This document shows, piece after piece, positions 1 through 11,581 of a DNA stretch of 64,000 bases (its first letter is position 1; the number at the start of each line of letters is the position of its first letter). The notes beneath the pieces were generated by a model that made no database searches, was not told the origin of the DNA, and was given only the letters and a program-made list of their open reading frames with translations. The stretch is from Myrmaecium sp. VS I D KN 1 (lineage: Eukaryota; Ascomycota; Dothideomycetes; Valsariales; Valsariaceae), in assembly GCA_019775845.1 (NCBI GenBank), contig JADQAV010000031.1:138-64137 (forward strand), in the 5' to 3' direction. A program made the translations under genes and the position numbers.

Positions 1-436
1 GCCCCCCCCCCCCCCCCCCCCGCGACCGCTCAGACGCCCCCCCTCTTGATACTCGCAACCGAACAAGCCCTAAAGCGAAGTTGTCCCGACGAGGGAGCGG
101 GATGTTTACCAACACGGCGTCGTGGTGGTTCACACAACTCCACCAAAAACAACACCAGCCTTTTGCGTTTCCGCAGCATACTTTTGGATATATATACTTA
201 CCGGATGTTGCACGCATCCCCCAACGCCTCCTCCTGTGGGTTATCGCTTTTCTCCGCAGGGCCTTAGGTATTTACATCGCCTTCCACCGAAATCGTGTGA
301 GTCCCGAGTCCCACCCACCCAAACGATTGCAGGAGCAATGTTGTATATCCCAGACAGCGGTCGCCCACGGCTAACGGCTTGAAGTCAGCAGGAATCACTA
401 CCTCCCGATAGCATCCCTAGTTGATCAAATAGAAAT
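1..436. other. Left edge, no gene seen
   Basis: The window opens with a run of about 20 C residues (positions 2-21), which often marks a low-complexity or assembly edge. The rest is short overlapping frames without recognisable product. It probably contains the promoter and leader of the gene starting at 437; a TATATATA-like stretch lies near 187-197. Confidence 0.5.
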
Positions 437-3400
437 ATGACCACCACCATCCCTCCCCCCGCCGCCGCCGCCGACCCGCCGCCCCTCCTCCTCCCCTGGA
501 CGACCGCGCGCTGCAACCGCCTGCTCCGGCCCCTCTCCTCCCGGCTCGCGATCCTGCGCAAGGAATTCCCGGAGCTCCGGCGCGAGCGGCTGTACGCGCA
601 CACGTCGCATGCGCATGCGCATGGCGGAGGAGGAGGCGCCGGGTCGAACACCGGCAGTAGCGGTAGTAGGAGGAGGAGTATAAGTGCGAAAGACAACCTC
701 CCCGCCACCGCGCGCAGGACGACGGTGGTGGTGAAAGCGGCCCGGGGCGGCGGCGGCGGCGGCGGCGGCGCAGCAGCGGAGAAGCTGCGGGATCCGGATT
801 GGATGCCGGTGCCGGGACCGCGGTCGTATAGTCGGCGACAGTATTCAGCGGCTGGGGCGGGGAGAAAGCCGTCGTTTGCGCAGGGAGGTGGACAGCCCCC
901 GGGGACGCCGGGCCGGATCGACTTCTCCACGCCGTTTATCGTGCGGAGTATGGCGCATGTGATGGATACGCCGGTGGGGGGGATTGCGGCGCCAAGGGAG
1001 TTGCTCTGCGGGGGTCGGGAGAAGAGGAAGTCGGCGGCGGCAGAGGCGAAGACGATGTTGGAGGATTTGCGGGGGGAGATGACGGAGCATTTGTTCAAGC
1101 AGGTGGGCGGGCTGTGCGAGGGGTTTGGCAACTTGCTCGATGCGACGAAGGAGGGGGACGTTGCGCCTGCCCGTCGGGACCACCAGCAGGGACCGCGGTC
1201 GCTCCTGGCGGTTTGCTTGCGGCAGGTGCCGGCGTACATCGCGCTGGAGGAGTATTGGCGGGACGTGGACGATGAGGAGGAAGATGACCGGCGGGATGTG
1301 CAGGATGAGATTTACTCGCTGCTGGAACAGCTGGGTGCGGCGCCGGGCCAGGGATGGCGGTCGTTGAGGGAGGTTGTCCGCGCGCATGGGGTGTTTCTGC
1401 TCAAGGAGGCGATCGAGGATGGCATTCTCAACGGCGACCTGGTCCGCAAGCTCGTGGACGTGTGTCTCAAGCAGGCCGCGTGGGACGAGGCGGAGGTGCT
1501 GTTGTCCGCGTACGCGTCCAAGCAGAAGCTGCTCCCCCCGCCCAAGCGGTTCGGCTCGCCGCTGTACAAGCCGGAAACGTCGTCGTGCGCCTCGCTGCTT
1601 CACGACTTCACGCACGCCACCCATCGCTGGGGGTTCTTCTTCCGCCAGCTCACGTCCCTCTTGCTCAGCGGCCAGCTCCCCATGGAGTGGCTGGGCACGC
1701 AACAGCTGGACGGCGCGTACATGAACGCCGCGCGGCTGCTGCTGGACGAGCAGCACCGCCACCATGCGGACGCGCTCAAGTTCGTCGAGGTCAGCTTCCT
1801 CATCCTCTGCGGCGTTCCCGCCGACGGCATGCCGCGCGGCGTCTTGCGGAGGGAGAAGGATCTCGCCGGCCCCGACGTGCTCGACGCGCTGGACACGCGC
1901 TTCCACAACCTCGTCGGCATGCTGGTCGGCACGACGATCGGCCAGCTCCGGCAGCAGACGGGGTCCAGCGAGCTGGCCCGCCTCCCGCCGACGGTGCGCT
2001 TGATCTATTCCATGGCCATCGCGATCGCGAGCAAGCAGAGATCGCTCAAACCGCCGGCGCCCTCCTCGTCGCGATCGAGCAGCAGCTGCCGCGCGCGCGC
2101 CTCCGCCGTGCTGATGGCGCTGCTCGTCCTCCACCGCTGCAGCGCCGACGTTCTCACGCCCGCCGTCCCCGTCGACACCGACCGCCTCATCACGGCCATC
2201 GACCGCATCCACGACCTCTGGGACGCGTCCGACGGCTCGTCGACGCAGAAGCAGACGCAGAAGCAGAAGCAGAAGAAGCAGAAGACGGACGGCATCCAAC
2301 GGCTGCTCCACGACCTCCCGCGTTACAGCCGGGGCGTCATCGCGAACGAGGAGCCCTTCGCCATCGTCCAGCACCTCGCCCGCGCCTTCCTGCCGCGGCC
2401 GGAGGAGACGCGCCGTCTGTCGGGCCTCGGCCAGTGGGTTCTCCGGCGCCTGGCGCTCGAGACCGCGCTGTCGTACGCCGTGCGCACGAATCGGCCGGAA
2501 CACCATGGGTTTGCCCGGTTTGTCGAGCAGCAGGCGACGCGTGTGCATGTGCTGCTGCCTCCTCGACGAGAGGCCGTGGAAGGCGGCACGACGCCGGTGA
2601 AGGGCAATGGGTTTCGCTGGGAGGAAACGATTTGTGAGTGGGTTAAGTGCACGCCGAGCGTTGGAGTGGCGAAGGCGGGTAAGCCTGCGAGGAGCTTGCT
2701 GCTGACGCCCGCGCTGTCAGCGCAGGATGAGGAGGTGGTGGAACGGAAGACGATGGCGCATGTGCTCATCCCGCTTAAGAATTTGAAGAGGAATTGCCGG
2801 GATTTCGAGGAGTACGACGAGGAGGAGCAGGAGCAGGATGGCGCCCGACGCTCGAAACGGCAACGCACGATCACGTCGTTCTCATCCTTCTACCATGACT
2901 CCGAGGACGAATCAATGGACGAAGAGGCCTCCTCCTCCTCCTCGCACGGCGCAGTCCAGCTCACCACACCACCAACCCACCACCCCAGCCGCGCCCGCAC
3001 CCGCAGCAGCCTAAAAGACATCACCAACACGAGCCAGCTCTCGCGCCGCTCCCTTCCCACACACTTCAAACCCCCCGCCACCACAACTAACTCAGCACCC
3101 CGCACCCTCCGTCCCCGCCGCCCCCCGGCCTCCACCGCCCCGCGGGATCGGAACCTCCGGCCCCGCCGTCGCTCTACACGTCCTCGCTTGCCGGCTGTGT
3201 ACGCGGCGGATGCGGGGGGTTGTGGGTCGAGTGGTGAGGATGATGAGGAGGAGGAGGGTTTGAGGGGAGAGGCAGCAGGGCGTGGCATGCCGACCCGCTG
3301 CCGCCGCCGTAACGCTTCGCGGATGGGGGTGCTGACGCCTTCTACTAGCACCACTACTACCGCCACTACTGGCGCGGAGAGCGATGTTGATACCCCCGAC

Positions 3401-3829
3401 GATGAAGAGGAAGAGCAAGCCCGAACAACCTCCCGCAACCTGCTGTGGCGGCAGGGGCGGGCGTCGCACCCCTCGTCGTCGTCGTCGTCGGGACGACGTG
3501 CGGCGCCGAGCATTAGAGATAGTATCAGCGACAGCGACAGCGAAAGCGACAGCGAAGACGGTGACAGCGAAAGCGAAGAAGAGAAGGAGGAGGATGGGGA
3601 AGAGGACGAGGACGATGAACTCCACACCATCGCGGTAGGCGGGAAGATCCCACGCCGGCACCGGCGGGATCTGCTCGTGCGACGGCAGCAGCGGAGTGCG
3701 CGGAATGCGCGGGAGGGGCGGGAGGTGCGGCTGGCGCAGCGGCGGCGTCGTGTATCTGTGCCGGATAGGGGTGGGGATGCGGATGCGGATGGGCACGGGC
3801 AGAGCGAGGATGAGTTGAGTTTTGTGTAG
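437..3829 (+). CDS. Large uncharacterised protein, 1,130 aa, single exon
   Basis: I do not recognise this protein. It is one uninterrupted frame of 1,130 residues. Residues 1-130 are proline/alanine- and glycine-rich, with a run of about nine glycines near residue 103. Residues roughly 170-760 look globular and mostly helical, without repeats I can name. Near residues 795-830 there is an acidic stretch followed by a basic KRQRT segment, then a serine-rich tail. The C-terminal third is disordered, alternating arginine/proline-rich and Asp/Ser/Glu-rich blocks (residues about 1028-1065 are almost wholly D, S and E), and ends with a basic RRQQRSARNAREGR-type segment. That composition suggests a nuclear or chromatin-associated protein, but this is inference only. 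The start at 437 gives an ATG in good context (AATATGA). High GC3 makes several long shadow frames on both strands. Confidence 0.82.
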   Translation: MTTTIPPPAAAADPPPLLLPWTTARCNRLLRPLSSRLAILRKEFPELRRERLYAHTSHAHAHGGGGGAGSNTGSSGSRRRSISAKDNLPATARRTTVVVKAARGGGGGGGGAAAEKLRDPDWMPVPGPRSYSRRQYSAAGAGRKPSFAQGGGQPPGTPGRIDFSTPFIVRSMAHVMDTPVGGIAAPRELLCGGREKRKSAAAEAKTMLEDLRGEMTEHLFKQVGGLCEGFGNLLDATKEGDVAPARRDHQQGPRSLLAVCLRQVPAYIALEEYWRDVDDEEEDDRRDVQDEIYSLLEQLGAAPGQGWRSLREVVRAHGVFLLKEAIEDGILNGDLVRKLVDVCLKQAAWDEAEVLLSAYASKQKLLPPPKRFGSPLYKPETSSCASLLHDFTHATHRWGFFFRQLTSLLLSGQLPMEWLGTQQLDGAYMNAARLLLDEQHRHHADALKFVEVSFLILCGVPADGMPRGVLRREKDLAGPDVLDALDTRFHNLVGMLVGTTIGQLRQQTGSSELARLPPTVRLIYSMAIAIASKQRSLKPPAPSSSRSSSSCRARASAVLMALLVLHRCSADVLTPAVPVDTDRLITAIDRIHDLWDASDGSSTQKQTQKQKQKKQKTDGIQRLLHDLPRYSRGVIANEEPFAIVQHLARAFLPRPEETRRLSGLGQWVLRRLALETALSYAVRTNRPEHHGFARFVEQQATRVHVLLPPRREAVEGGTTPVKGNGFRWEETICEWVKCTPSVGVAKAGKPARSLLLTPALSAQDEEVVERKTMAHVLIPLKNLKRNCRDFEEYDEEEQEQDGARRSKRQRTITSFSSFYHDSEDESMDEEASSSSSHGAVQLTTPPTHHPSRARTRSSLKDITNTSQLSRRSLPTHFKPPATTTNSAPRTLRPRRPPASTAPRDRNLRPRRRSTRPRLPAVYAADAGGCGSSGEDDEEEEGLRGEAAGRGMPTRCRRRNASRMGVLTPSTSTTTTATTGAESDVDTPDDEEEEQARTTSRNLLWRQGRASHPSSSSSSGRRAAPSIRDSISDSDSESDSEDGDSESEEEKEEDGEEDEDDELHTIAVGGKIPRRHRRDLLVRRQQRSARNAREGREVRLAQRRRRVSVPDRGGDADADGHGQSEDELSFV

Positions 3830-4907
3830 GTTGGCCGGCTGGTTTGGTGGGTGGTGGTGGGTTTGGTTTCTTTTTTCCTGTTTTCTTCATTTTGGAGGGT
3901 GGAGGTGGTTTGGGTTATTCTTGTTATTGGTTTTGGCTCTTTGGCTTTTTGAGGCTGTTTTGGCTTTCTGGGTGTTTGGAGATCTCGGACATCTTGGGGA
4001 TCATGGAGAGGTTCTATTGTCGCGGCCGGTGATTGCTGCTACGTTCCATTCTGTACTTTCACCATGGGCGGCGCTTGTTGTAGCAGTATATCCATAACAT
4101 CCATCCATTTGGGTATCTATTATACCCTCCCTTCCTTCTTCAACATACAGCATGTCTCGTGTCCTCTTCCTTCTTTCTTCTTCTTCCTCTTTGGCCCGAG
4201 AACTCGAACTACTCCACGGATACCTCCTCCTTCGACCGGCGTGGGATGCACTGCACTGCGTTCAATTATTCATTCATTTCATGTCTAGGCCCCTGTTCAA
4301 GAACGATGCATTGAACGCACACTACTCATACAAGTACACAGAGAGAGGAGAAATAGAGAGCAGAGAGAGAGACACACAAAAAGAGTGAAAAAAACAGCTT
4401 TTATAATCTGCTCCCGCCCAATCTAACCCCCGACCCCATAACGAGCCTTCTTTTCGTCATCCTCATAAGAATAATAACAAAGAAAAGAAAAGCCCAGGAA
4501 AAGCGAAAATTTCCTATCCCCCCCTATCCCCCCCGTTTGATGCCTGGGTATTGCGATGACGATAAGGATGATGAAGACTGAAGATGATGATGGTCGTCAT
4601 AGACATGAAGCATACCGCCACGCCCGCCTCTCTCCTCGTCCTCGTCCGTTCGAACCTCCACACACACCCTTCCTTTCCCGTTTCTCAACCCCCCTTCTCC
4701 CCCAACATCCAGTCAGTACCAATCAATGCAGTCGACCCAGTCATTTTTTTTCGTGAGTGATGAGGGGAGAGAGAGAGAGATGTATTCGTAAAACGCAGTA
4801 ACAGGAAACCCGACGGAAACGCAGATGCAAGATTGGAGATGGAGGTATATGCAACGAAAGGATGTGATTATACAACGCCGTCATTCGGCTTCTTTTCTTA
4901 GACGTGC
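3830..4907. other. Convergent 3' intergenic region, no gene seen
   Basis: About 1.1 kb between two converging genes. It is T- and pyrimidine-rich on the left half and purine-rich on the right, as expected for 3' UTRs of both neighbours. No convincing coding frame or RNA gene was seen. Confidence 0.55.
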
Positions 4908-7900
4908 TTACGCGCGACCCCGACGCTTAGGGTTGGTGGTGCGCTTCTTGGGCGCTTTCTTGGGGGCATCGCTGCCCTCGATGTACCGGAGGAGCTCCTC
5001 GACACTGCGCTGGTCAAGGTGCTGGTCGGCACCGCTAGGTGCACTGGTGCCGCTGGCCTGGGCGGAGGTTTGCCCGACCTCAGGCTGGGGACGCAGCGTG
5101 CCGCGGGTATTGAGCTGCACACGCCTGATCTTCCGGGCCTGGAGATCCTTCTGGAGCTTGGCGTGAGAGACCGCACTATGGGTGAGCTGCTCGAGCCAAG
5201 ACTCGGCCTCCTTCGTGTTGCGATCCTCGGCACCAAGAAGTTCCTTGAAGATGTTGTAGGACTCGCGCATCTTGTTCACAGCAGCATGCATGTCCTTGTC
5301 CAGGGCCAGAGCTTGCGACAGCTGGAAGAGGAGCGTCGCAGTGTTGATGGATTGCTTGCCAGAGACCTCCTCGCTGATAGCAAGACACTGTTCGAACCAA
5401 AGCCTGGACTCGTGATATTGCTTCATGGACTGAAGCATGACAGCGGCGTTGTTGATGGTGGTGATGGAGTCAGGGTGCTTAGGACCGTAAATGACCTTCC
5501 ACAGCTCAAGAGCGTGGCGGATGTAAGTCAAAGCAGCCCTGGTGTTACCGGTGGCATGCTCAAACAGTCCCAGGTTGAGGTAGTTCAGGACCGTCTCGGC
5601 GTGATCGACACCGAGAGTCCTCTCGGAGACGATAACAGCCTTGTGAGCCAGGTCAACGGCAGCGTTCTTCTCATCCAAGTTGTAAAGCAGGTTAGAGAGC
5701 TGGTGGTAGACCCTAGCGACCTCGGGGTGGAGGACACCGTAGATCTGCTCGTGAAGAGAAAGTGACTCAAGGAGCAACTCCTTACCAAGCTCCTTCTGGT
5801 CCTGGGCAATGGAGATACGGCCAGCCTCAAGTGCCTCCTCAGCGAGGATACTCTTGGGTGACGCCTCCTTGACGATAGGGACGATGTTGAGAACATTGTC
5901 AACGTGGAAGGTCAGCGTCTGCTGGGCCGGGGCCGGGGCCGGGGAAATGGTCCTGTTGGGCGTGCTCTGGTTTCCACCCTTCTTCTTCTTCTTGCTAGAG
6001 GTGGTACCGTTAGTGGACGGCGCGGCAGCGGGCTCGGACTTGGGAGCGGCTGCAGCCTTCTTTTCGAGATCTTCCTTGGTGAAAGCATAGTCGGCGACCT
6101 CAAGCTGAAGCCCAAGCTTGAGAGAAACCTCACGGAGCATCTGAACCTTCTTCGAGTACTCAATCCAAGCATCGCCGAGGTTGTAGCGGAAGCGAGTCTT
6201 GACTTGGGTGAGAACTTCCTTGCGCAGACTCTCGGGAGTGGTCTGCTCGAAAGAGAAGTCGGCGTCGGAGTAGAGAGCCTTGAGCTGAGGATCGGTTTCC
6301 GCAACAGGCTTTTCGTTGACAGCCTCACCAAGCAAGCAGTTCAGGAGATGAGAGGCACAGGCAGAAGCGAAAGGCGGCGGGAGAGAGCGAAGCTTCTCGT
6401 TAGCGACATGCTTGAAGCCACGAGCGATCATCTCCTGCACGACAAGACGCCTGAGAGCCTGGAGTCTCGGATCTTCCTTATCAGCAAGGCTGGCAAGAGT
6501 GCCGAGGTACCTCATGTTGATACCACGCTTGTGCAACAAGGAGCTAAGAGACTGGCCATCCATAGGGAAACCGACATCGCCCTCTTGTAGCTCGCGGATG
6601 AGGTTGGGGATAACCTCAGAGCGTAGGTGTTCACACGCAGCGCGCACTTCAGCCTCGTCCTTGGCCCACTGTTCCTTATCCTCGTCGCTCTGGGGCTTCT
6701 GGCCACAGAACACATCAGGGTTAAGCGCGAACTGAAAGCCGGAGATGTCAACACGCTCTTGCTCCGCATCTTCTTTCTTTTCCTCTCCAGCCTCCTTGGA
6801 CTCGCCATTAGTCTCGGCGGCCTTGGCAGCTTCCTTAGCTTCCTTCATCTTAGCGACTTGCTCGTTGATGTAAGCGCGGAGTAGCTTCCGCCCGTACGAC
6901 TCGACCAGCTCAGGGCGGAGGACGGTCATGCGGTGGGGATAGTCCTTCTCCGAGTCCTTAGGGGCGCTCTCGTCAGTCACCTCGCTCCAGTGCTCCTCGA
7001 GCCAGGCAACATCCAAAGGAGTGACCCTGTACAGGTCCAGGGCGTACTTCCTACCATCAGTACCGATCAAGCCCTTCGTCTCGACACTGCCTTCCAGCTC
7101 ATGGCGAACACCTTCCTTATCCCAAACAGCGTGCTTCTTCACCTTCAGAGCCTTGGACATCTTCTCGAAGAGGGGAACAAATGACGGGTCGTCGGCAACA
7201 ACATCCTTACCCTCGACACCACCGTAGTCGATCTGGTGCTCACCGGGCTCGCGCTGCTTGAAAATACCAGGCACGATGCTCTGGCCAACAATGCGCTTAC
7301 CAAGGTAATCAACAACTACGGTACCGGGGGTGAAAAGACCGTCAATGTCAAGGTTGTTCACAGCCCTGACACCCTGCACGTCCTTGCCGGTGGCAACACG
7401 AGCAGCCTCGTCGCCTCCCTCAGTCGCGAAAGTGCCCACACCGTCAGCTCCGAAGGAGAAGAAGATGTTGTTGTAGACGAAAATCTGGGCATCCCGAGCC
7501 TCGGTGGGGTTCAAGGGGGCAATTTCGCCACGGGCGACCATCATTGCACCGCGCGTTGCCGCATCGTTGTAATCCGCAAAGAGTTTTGACGTCAGGCGCT
7601 CGCGGAACACGCGGTCCTGCACGGCTTCCTTAGGCATCTCGCGCGTAGATTGGAACTCCTCGTTCCAGTCCCGAAGGGTATCAGTGTTCTCGATCCCCGA
7701 GATGAGGTAGCTCTCCTGAGTCCGGGTGATGTCGGACTGGTGGGCAGTCGCAGGCGATGTCGGCGGCGGCACAAGCCAGGGGTTTGCCGGAATAGCATTG
7801 GAGAGTTGGAAAACGGTAAGGAGGTCACGATTGCTGTTGAATTCCTGGAGCGCGGTGAACGATGATTCGAAGGAGGGTGACACTTTGGAGATGAGGGTGA

Positions 7901-8791
7901 GCAAGGAGTGCGCAGAGCAGTCCTTGGGAGATGGCTTAGGGAAGGGATCGAACTTAGCGTTCGAGGACTTGTTGACGTAGAACCCGCCCACATGTGCGGT
8001 GATCTGGTGCTGTTCATTCTCGTTCGTTGTCAAGGTAAGGTAAAGCAAATGACCCTTAGAGCGGAGGTGGTATGGCGGCGGGTTCCATGCAGAAACCGAA
8101 AGGGATTTGATGGTCTTGGGAGCGGACTCTTCCGTCGGAGGCAAAAGGATCTTAGGCGAACCCGGCGACTCGAGATCATACCCGTCCATTGCGTTACCCG
8201 GACCCTCCTTGGCTTCCTCGCCGGGGAGGACATGGTCGTGCAGAGAATGGCCGGCAAGAATTCCGTGCAGCGTATCTGTCCGGTCGCCAGCAGCGCCAAT
8301 GAGTTCCCTAACGCGGACGACATGCATTCTGGCATCCCGTTCGGTGTACGGGTCTTCCACCAGGGTCAATTCGGATTCAGCCTGCAAGCCAGGGACCTCC
8401 GAGAGCTCCACGAAGTCGTTGATGCGCTCGCCATTGTGCTCCAGGTGGAAACAGGAGTATTGGAATGTGTGCGGTTGCTCGACGATGGATTGACGTAGAT
8501 CTTGCACTTGCTCCGCGGTAGAGACCTGATGTCGTCAGTATGCGTCGACTCTTGCACTCGCCGAGGAAGGAGCAATTACCATAACCTGAGTCTTGAAAGG
8601 CTCATGCGGAAGGTTGATGGTGATAGTGAAGACACCTGGACGGTACTGCGGTCAGAAACGAGTGGAATTGGGTATCTGGAGAAGTGTGATGACTGACTTT
8701 CCGCCGGTTCGCCATTTGTCCCTTCCTCCGCTCCATTCACGTTTTCCGCGACGGCGGGCTCCTGGCTCGGGGCGTTCTCCTCTGCGGACAT
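4908..8791 (-). CDS. Clustered mitochondria protein (CLU1/TIF31 family)
   Basis: Cytosolic CLU family protein needed for normal mitochondrial distribution; the yeast member also associates with eIF3. Three exons on the minus strand: 8791-8698, 8635-8580 and 8525-4908, giving 1,255 aa, the usual length for fungal CLU1. The N-terminal ubiquitin-like region reads VFTITINLPHEPFKTQVM and continues into QDLRQSIVEQPHTFQYSCFHLEHNG across the second junction. The CLU domain (roughly residues 330-600) contains SRDAQ/EARDAQIFVYNNIFFSFG and the IVGQSIVPGIFKQREPGEH segment. Tetratricopeptide repeats follow at roughly 950-1110 (EQIYGVLHPEVARVYHQL, LGVDHAETVLNYLNLGLF, YGPKHPDSITTINNAAV). The tail is basic (KKAPKKRTTNPKRRGRA). 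Exon joins preserve frame. An alternative upstream start at 8951 (MSDQTKDNAARA) could splice in frame into residue 4 of this protein, adding nine residues; I could not choose between them. It is divergent from the mitochondrial ATPase gene. Confidence 0.95.
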
Positions 8792-9717
8792 GGCGTGTTA
8801 GCTGGAGGTTGATTGTGGTGACGTTCACGAGTTCTTGGGGCATTGAGTCGGTTGCGGAGAAATTTTGAAAGACGGGGCCCCAGGGCCCCAGGGGAGCTCG
8901 AGGAAGGAGCGTACCGGCTCTGGCAGCATTGTCCTTGGTCTGGTCGGACATGATGGAGAAGGGACAGGTCGACCGGGGGTATTAAGGAAAAAAGGTCTAA
9001 AAGAAATGAACTTTTTTTTCGAAGGAGCCCGAGGCCGAAAGATAATGTACAGAGGCACGCGCAGACAACTGTAAAATGTACAAAGGCGAAAAGGTGCTGG
9101 GGAAAGGTGAAAGCTCGGGATTGGGATTCGTTTCCGCCTCGCCGGCCGCCTAGTTCATCCGATTCGACCTGCGCCTTCGGGAATGCACGGCACCACGTTG
9201 GTCCTTGTCCTTCCTCTCCATGCGTCCCCGGTCGTCTCTGTGCCTCGGTGCCTTGGGCAGAGACAATAATGAACCTCCTCCGGTGCCGGTGACATCCGTA
9301 AGGAGTAAATATCCAGTAGGTACTCCTAAGGTACAACAGGGCAACTTCCTGCGAACTCGTCGCCTGGGTACGGAGTACAATGCACCACCCAAGCAACTGG
9401 ACTGCACATCAATCCTTCTTCCATCCTCATCGCTCGGACGGATAACCTCAGGCAAGAAGCGTGCACGCATACGTTTTCCATCTTCGCCAAGCTTCCTGCA
9501 AACGTCGCGGTCGCACTAGCCTTCCACCCGCAATTTCCCTTGTCTCAACTTCCCCTTCAGGCCCCCTCTTTAAAAAGACAGCACAAAACGCCAGCTGTCG
9601 TCATGGAATCGGCCTGGTGAGCGGTGTCCCATTGGAAATACCTGGTTTATGTGTGGGTGTGCCTGCCTCATCCCGACACCATCTCGCCTTTTTCGGATGC
9701 CAGTTGTTCATCCAGTC
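8792..9717. promoter_or_regulatory. Shared divergent promoter region, CLU1 and mitochondrial ATPase
   Basis: About 0.9 kb between two divergent starts. It probably carries the 5' leader of CLU1, including a possible small first exon at 8951-8915 followed by a GTACGC donor. No independent gene is convincing. Both flanking genes have mitochondrial roles, so shared control is possible but not shown by any motif I could recognise. Confidence 0.45.
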
Positions 9718-11581
9718 ATGCGGCGCTATCTGGTAAATGGCTCATGTCGGATAGGCCGTCTGCCGGAGACTCCACACCGTCTGCCAGGGTTGACCTATCC
9801 CCGACTTGCTGCCCCCGTGACTTCCAGATGGGCTTTGAGGACAGTAGCAACGCAACCTCCGAAGCCTGATCCATCTCCTGAACCAGATGCGGTCCCCGTG
9901 GATCCTCCCTCAAACGATGGCTCAGGCAAGCGCGACGCCGGGGATGGCAGTGGGTGGAAGGGAACAGCGTTCAAGATGTTCGAGAGCGCCTTGACAACAT
10001 TCGCCTCTATCACAATCCTTGGGTAAGTTGCCAAGGCTGAAACCGAACCTCAAACTTCAAGTTGTCTGAAAAGCTGTATCACGTATTGCGCAGGCGCGCA
10101 CTGCTACAGTCCGCGTTCCATCGTTTGCAATCTTGTAGGCTTCTGGCTGACCGAACAATAGCCTGGTAGGCTACAGTTATACTCGCTACTATAAGTATTT
10201 GGTTTTGGAGAAGATGGAAAATGCGTTCAGGCCTGGAGATCCAGTGCTGGAACTTGCCGCACGCGGAAAAGAAATCACAGTCAGCGGTCATGATGACGAG
10301 GCTGGCAAGAACGAGCATTGGATCCTGAGGGATGAGCAAGCCAAATTGGATGCCATTGTATCTGGTAAAGAAAGAGGCCACTATCACTTGATCGTCGGTG
10401 AAAAGGGAACCGGGAAATCCTCCATGCTTATCGACGCCATGGCCAAAGTCGATGGTGAAGGTGTGGCGATGTTCGATGCTCATGCAGATCTGGAGATTTT
10501 TCGGGTTCGGCTAGGCAAGGCGCTTGACTTTGAATATCATGAGGACAACATCGGATCGCTCTTTTCCATCCGCGGACCGCGCGACGCTTCCGCATTGCTG
10601 GACATCGAACGCGCCCTGAACAAGCTCGAAAAGGTCGCCTTAAGAAGAAGGAACAAGGTTGGCCGACCACTGGTACTGATCATCAACAGCGTCCATCTAC
10701 TACGCAACGATGCGGATGGTCAGAACCTTTTGGAACTCATCCAGCAACGCGCTGAACAATGGGCCGCCGCTAACCTCGCTACTGTTATCTTCAACAGCGA
10801 CGATTATTGGGTCTACGAGAGGCTTAAGCAATACGCAACCAGGATGGAAGTAACAGCTCTTGGAGACCTGCCCAAGGATCGTGCTTTGACGGCGCTACGC
10901 AGCTACCGGCTCAAGTACTTCCGCGAAACCGTTCCCAAGCCCGAGCTTGAGAAGGTGTATGACATGGTTGGCGGGCGACTCTCGTACCTGAACCGTGTGG
11001 CGAAAGCAAAAGACATGATACAAGCTTGTGAACGCATCTGCGAGAGCGAGAAGACTTGGTTTTTCAACAAATGCTGGATCCTCGGTGCGGAGATGGACGA
11101 CGATGTCATGGATCAACAGAAGTACGCTTCTGCGGCTATGGTACTCGCCAAGGCGCTGGTCGACATGGAGAAGGACATGGAGAAAACTTACGACTCCGAA
11201 AAGGGATACATCCTTCCCGAAATCCCCCTACACAAGGCTCGCCAGATCATGACGCGCGCCGACTTCATTCAAGACTACGATCACATCAACGTCTTCACCA
11301 TCGACTGGAAGGCGATGGTCCGCGCGGACTCCGTCCCCATGCAAAGGGCCTTCCGCGAGGTGTGCGCCATGGAAGGGTTCGATGAGTACTTGGAGGCGAC
11401 TCTTACTCGCATTGGCGATATCGAGAGTCTGGGCAGAACCAGAGAGCTTACGATTAAAGACCTTTGGAACGGTGGAAAGTACCAAGTGACGACTCGCAAT
11501 GCGAAAGGCACTGTCGAGAAGGACATCACTTTCCAAACGGTAACTCCGCCTGACGACGAGAAGGACGAGAAAGATGATTAG
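9718..11581 (+). CDS. Mitochondrial inner-membrane-type P-loop ATPase (AAA-like), uncharacterised
   Basis: Two exons, 9718-10022 and 10162-11581, give 574 aa. The N-terminus is arginine-rich and lacks acidic residues (MRRYLVNGSCRIGRLPE..., RWALRTVATQPP), which looks like a mitochondrial presequence. A single membrane segment spans the splice junction (FASITILGLVGYSYTRYY, about residues 92-110). A Walker A motif GEKGTGKS lies at about 181-188. The expected Walker B strand reads PLVLIINSVH at about 271-280, with asparagine-serine where most AAA proteins have Asp-Glu. The C-terminal part (from about residue 420) is helical and could form a winged helix, as in the ORC1-like family this resembles. 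The likely location is the inner membrane with the ATPase domain on one side; substrate and partner are unknown. A further in-frame ATG lies upstream at 9697. I have no gene symbol for it. Confidence 0.85.

Noticed and set aside
845-2548. 567-codon minus-strand frame and 427-codon plus-strand frame (1354-2637) inside the first gene
   Set aside because: Both are arginine/alanine-rich composition shadows of a GC3-rich gene; they have no domains and no splice logic.
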